Shown piece by piece: positions 5,043 through 6,110 of a DNA stretch of 6,110 nucleotides. The DNA is taken from positions 1 to 6,110 of the forward strand of contig MGLY01000014.1 in NCBI GenBank assembly GCA_001794935.1. The letters run 5' to 3'. Positions within the stretch are counted from its first letter, which is position 1. Every line of letters starts with the position of its first letter. The translations under genes were made by a program, and so were the position numbers. Below the pieces are notes generated by a model. It worked only from the letters and a program-made list of their open reading frames with translations. It searched no databases and was not told where the DNA came from. Source of the stretch: Chlamydiae bacterium RIFCSPHIGHO2_12_FULL_49_9. GTDB lineage: Bacteria; Chlamydiota; Chlamydiia; Chlamydiales; SM23-39.

Positions 5043-5522
5043 TCAAGGGTTTGAAATGCATTTGATCATGTTTTCTCCCATCACGTAGAGAGACCAAAGG
5101 AAGGGGAGGAGGAAGAGGGCTCCGGAAAGCTTCTCCTTTTTCCAAAATAGAACTGTAGCAACCAGGTTGTTACACCAAAGAAGGGTAAGCGCAAAGAGAG
5201 TCGGCAGGGTCTCTTTGAACCCAAAACAGTCGACTCCCCAGATGATTTGAAGAATCAGAGCGAGCAAAAATCCTGAAAATTCCAGCTTGATCACGCGGAG
5301 AGAAAACCTGCGCCAAAGAATCCACATTGCAGTAGAGATGAGGAGATAGTACAGGGTCCAGGCGGTCTCTTGGAGAAGGGGCTCTTTCACAACGGTGCGG
5401 TTGAAAATCTCAAGCAGAAAGAAGCTCATTGAGAAGATCAAAAGACCTGTGATTTGTTCAGCAGCCGAGCGATTGCTCGGCTTTAGGAGGCGGTTTTGGG
5501 AAAGGGACTCAAATTCATGCAT
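5043..5522 (-). CDS. tspO: TspO/MBR-family membrane protein
   Basis: 159 residues from ATG 5522, with five hydrophobic helices at about 23-42, 53-70, 79-99, 105-127 and 131-152, the TspO size and topology. Family landmarks are AWTLYYLLISTAMWILW (54-70), LQIIWGV (91-97), the helix-4 stretch FALTLLWCNNLVATVLFW (110-127), and SGALFLLPFLWSLYVMGEN (133-151), matching the conserved LLxPYLxW near the end. The usual Pro/Trp-rich loop before helix 2 is poorly conserved (KEPLLQET). TspO proteins bind porphyrins and sterols and are tied to oxidative-stress and tetrapyrrole control; mitochondrial TSPO is the eukaryotic relative. The frame extends upstream to an ATG at 5687, but that start would overlap tsaC and adds 55 non-TspO residues, so 5522 is chosen despite a poor Shine-Dalgarno (AGGA 14 nt upstream). 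The TGA stop is one copy of the MITE target duplication. Confidence 0.75.
   Translation of the reverse strand: MHEFESLSQNRLLKPSNRSAAEQITGLLIFSMSFFLLEIFNRTVVKEPLLQETAWTLYYLLISTAMWILWRRFSLRVIKLEFSGFLLALILQIIWGVDCFGFKETLPTLFALTLLWCNNLVATVLFWKKEKLSGALFLLPFLWSLYVMGENMIKCISNP
5463..5482. repeat. Perfect 8-bp hairpin inside the start of tspO
   Basis: AGCCGAGC-GATT-GCTCGGCT forms a GC-rich stem with a four-base loop about 40 nt downstream of the tspO ATG. Only three T follow it on the plus strand, so it is not a convincing terminator. It encodes residues around 14-20 of TspO and may be incidental or may affect early translation. Confidence 0.55.
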
Positions 5523-5619
5523 AGCAAAATGTTTTATCCTAACGGTTATTTTTTTTAAAAGATCCTTATTATCATAAAGATATTGCAAAGAAAAATTGAA
5601 TCTCTTTAAACTGAGCCCT

Positions 5620-6110
5620 GTGGAAACGATTTTGATTACCGATTTAGATAAGGCGGCAGACCTCTTAAAAAGGGGAGAGGCTCTCATTTTACCGACTGAG
5701 ACGGTCTATGGGCTTGCGGCATCGGCGCTAAACCCTTCGGCTATCAATAAAATATTTGAAATCAAGGGACGCCCGAGGGACAACCCTCTGATCGTCCACG
5801 TCTCCTCCATTGAGCAGGCTGAAGGAATTGCCTCCGATTTGCCAGAGGAGTTTTATCATCTGGCAAAACGCTTTTGGCCGGGTCCTTTGACCCTCATTGT
5901 AAAGAGGGGGGAGGGGATTCCAGCAGAAGTCTCTGCCGGCCATCCGACGGTTGCGATCCGGATGCCGTCTCATCCAATCGCCAAAAGAGTGATTGAGCTT
6001 GCGGGCCCTCTCGCTGCCCCTTCCGCAAACTTGTCGGGAAGGCCGAGTCCAACCAATCTGAGGGACGCCCTTGAAGATCTGGGTGGGAAAGTGGCCGGGG
6101 CGATTGATGG
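5620..6110 (+). CDS. tsaC: L-threonylcarbamoyladenylate synthase TsaC/Sua5 (partial, N-terminal part)
   Basis: 163 residues are visible before the frame leaves the right edge. The YrdC/Sua5 core is clear: LPTETVYGLAA (24-34), the KxR motif K49-G-R51 in IKGRPRDNPLIVHV (48-61), FWPGPLTLIVKR (85-96), VAIRMPSHP (111-119), and APSANLSGRPSPT (133-145), whose Ser-Ala-Asn is the family signature. The enzyme makes threonylcarbamoyl-AMP from threonine, bicarbonate and ATP, the first step of t6A formation at position 37 of ANN-decoding tRNAs, in the cytoplasm. GTG 5620 gives VETILITDLDKAADLLKRGE, the usual N-terminus; an in-frame TTG at 5596 is an alternative, and the frame is closed by TAA at 5575. Whether it is the short TsaC or the longer Sua5 form cannot be seen. 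It is divergent from tspO across about 100 AT-rich bases. Confidence 0.93.
   Translation, partial: METILITDLDKAADLLKRGEALILPTETVYGLAASALNPSAINKIFEIKGRPRDNPLIVHVSSIEQAEGIASDLPEEFYHLAKRFWPGPLTLIVKRGEGIPAEVSAGHPTVAIRMPSHPIAKRVIELAGPLAAPSANLSGRPSPTNLRDALEDLGGKVAGAID

Noticed and set aside
5523..5687. 55-residue N-terminal extension of the TspO-like protein, starting at an ATG at 5687
   Set aside because: It would overlap the first 68 bp of tsaC on the other strand, is basic and unlike any TspO N-terminus, and TspO proteins are normally about 155-160 residues.

Overview
The window looks like chromosomal DNA of an environmental (Parachlamydia/Waddlia/Simkania-type) member of the Chlamydiae. The clues are a tiny histone-like protein made almost only of Lys, Arg and His, a GadC/XasA-type amino-acid antiporter, and several genes with eukaryote-like domains: an SH2 domain, a TMEM14 protein and a TspO protein. 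The phylum assignment is an inference from gene content; no rRNA or tRNA is present to confirm it.

Layout, left to right. Positions 1-359 (-) hold the N-terminal third of the AAA+ ATPase RarA/MgsA. An AT-rich non-coding stretch (360-761) follows, ending in a promoter and leader for a 67-residue HctB-like histone (762-965, +), which is closed by a clear intrinsic terminator (988-1023). Two minus-strand genes form a translationally coupled pair, an APC-family antiporter (1597-3048) and an FMN nitroreductase (1025-1597), joined by a TGATG overlap. A 68-bp divergent promoter region separates them from a plus-strand pair: a 269-residue protein with a C-terminal SH2 domain (3117-3926) and, 12 nt later, a signal-peptide-bearing Fe/Mn superoxide dismutase (3939-4583).

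The SOD gene runs tail-to-tail into a TMEM14-family membrane protein (4555-4881, -), with a 29-bp overlap. Upstream of TMEM14 lies a 148-bp miniature inverted-repeat element (4895-5042) flanked by TCA/TCA. It sits exactly between the TMEM14 gene and a TspO/MBR-family gene (5043-5522, -). Removing the element and one TCA copy restores a tight operon in which the tspO stop codon overlaps the TMEM14 Shine-Dalgarno. Divergent from tspO, the threonylcarbamoyl-AMP synthase gene tsaC/sua5 starts at about 5620 (+) and runs off the right edge.

The two most interesting signals are the bacterial SH2 domain, a phosphotyrosine-reading module normally found in eukaryotes and so a candidate host-directed effector, and the TspO-TMEM14 pair, whose eukaryotic relatives are both linked to tetrapyrrole handling in mitochondria. 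The mobile element has split that pair without damaging either reading frame.
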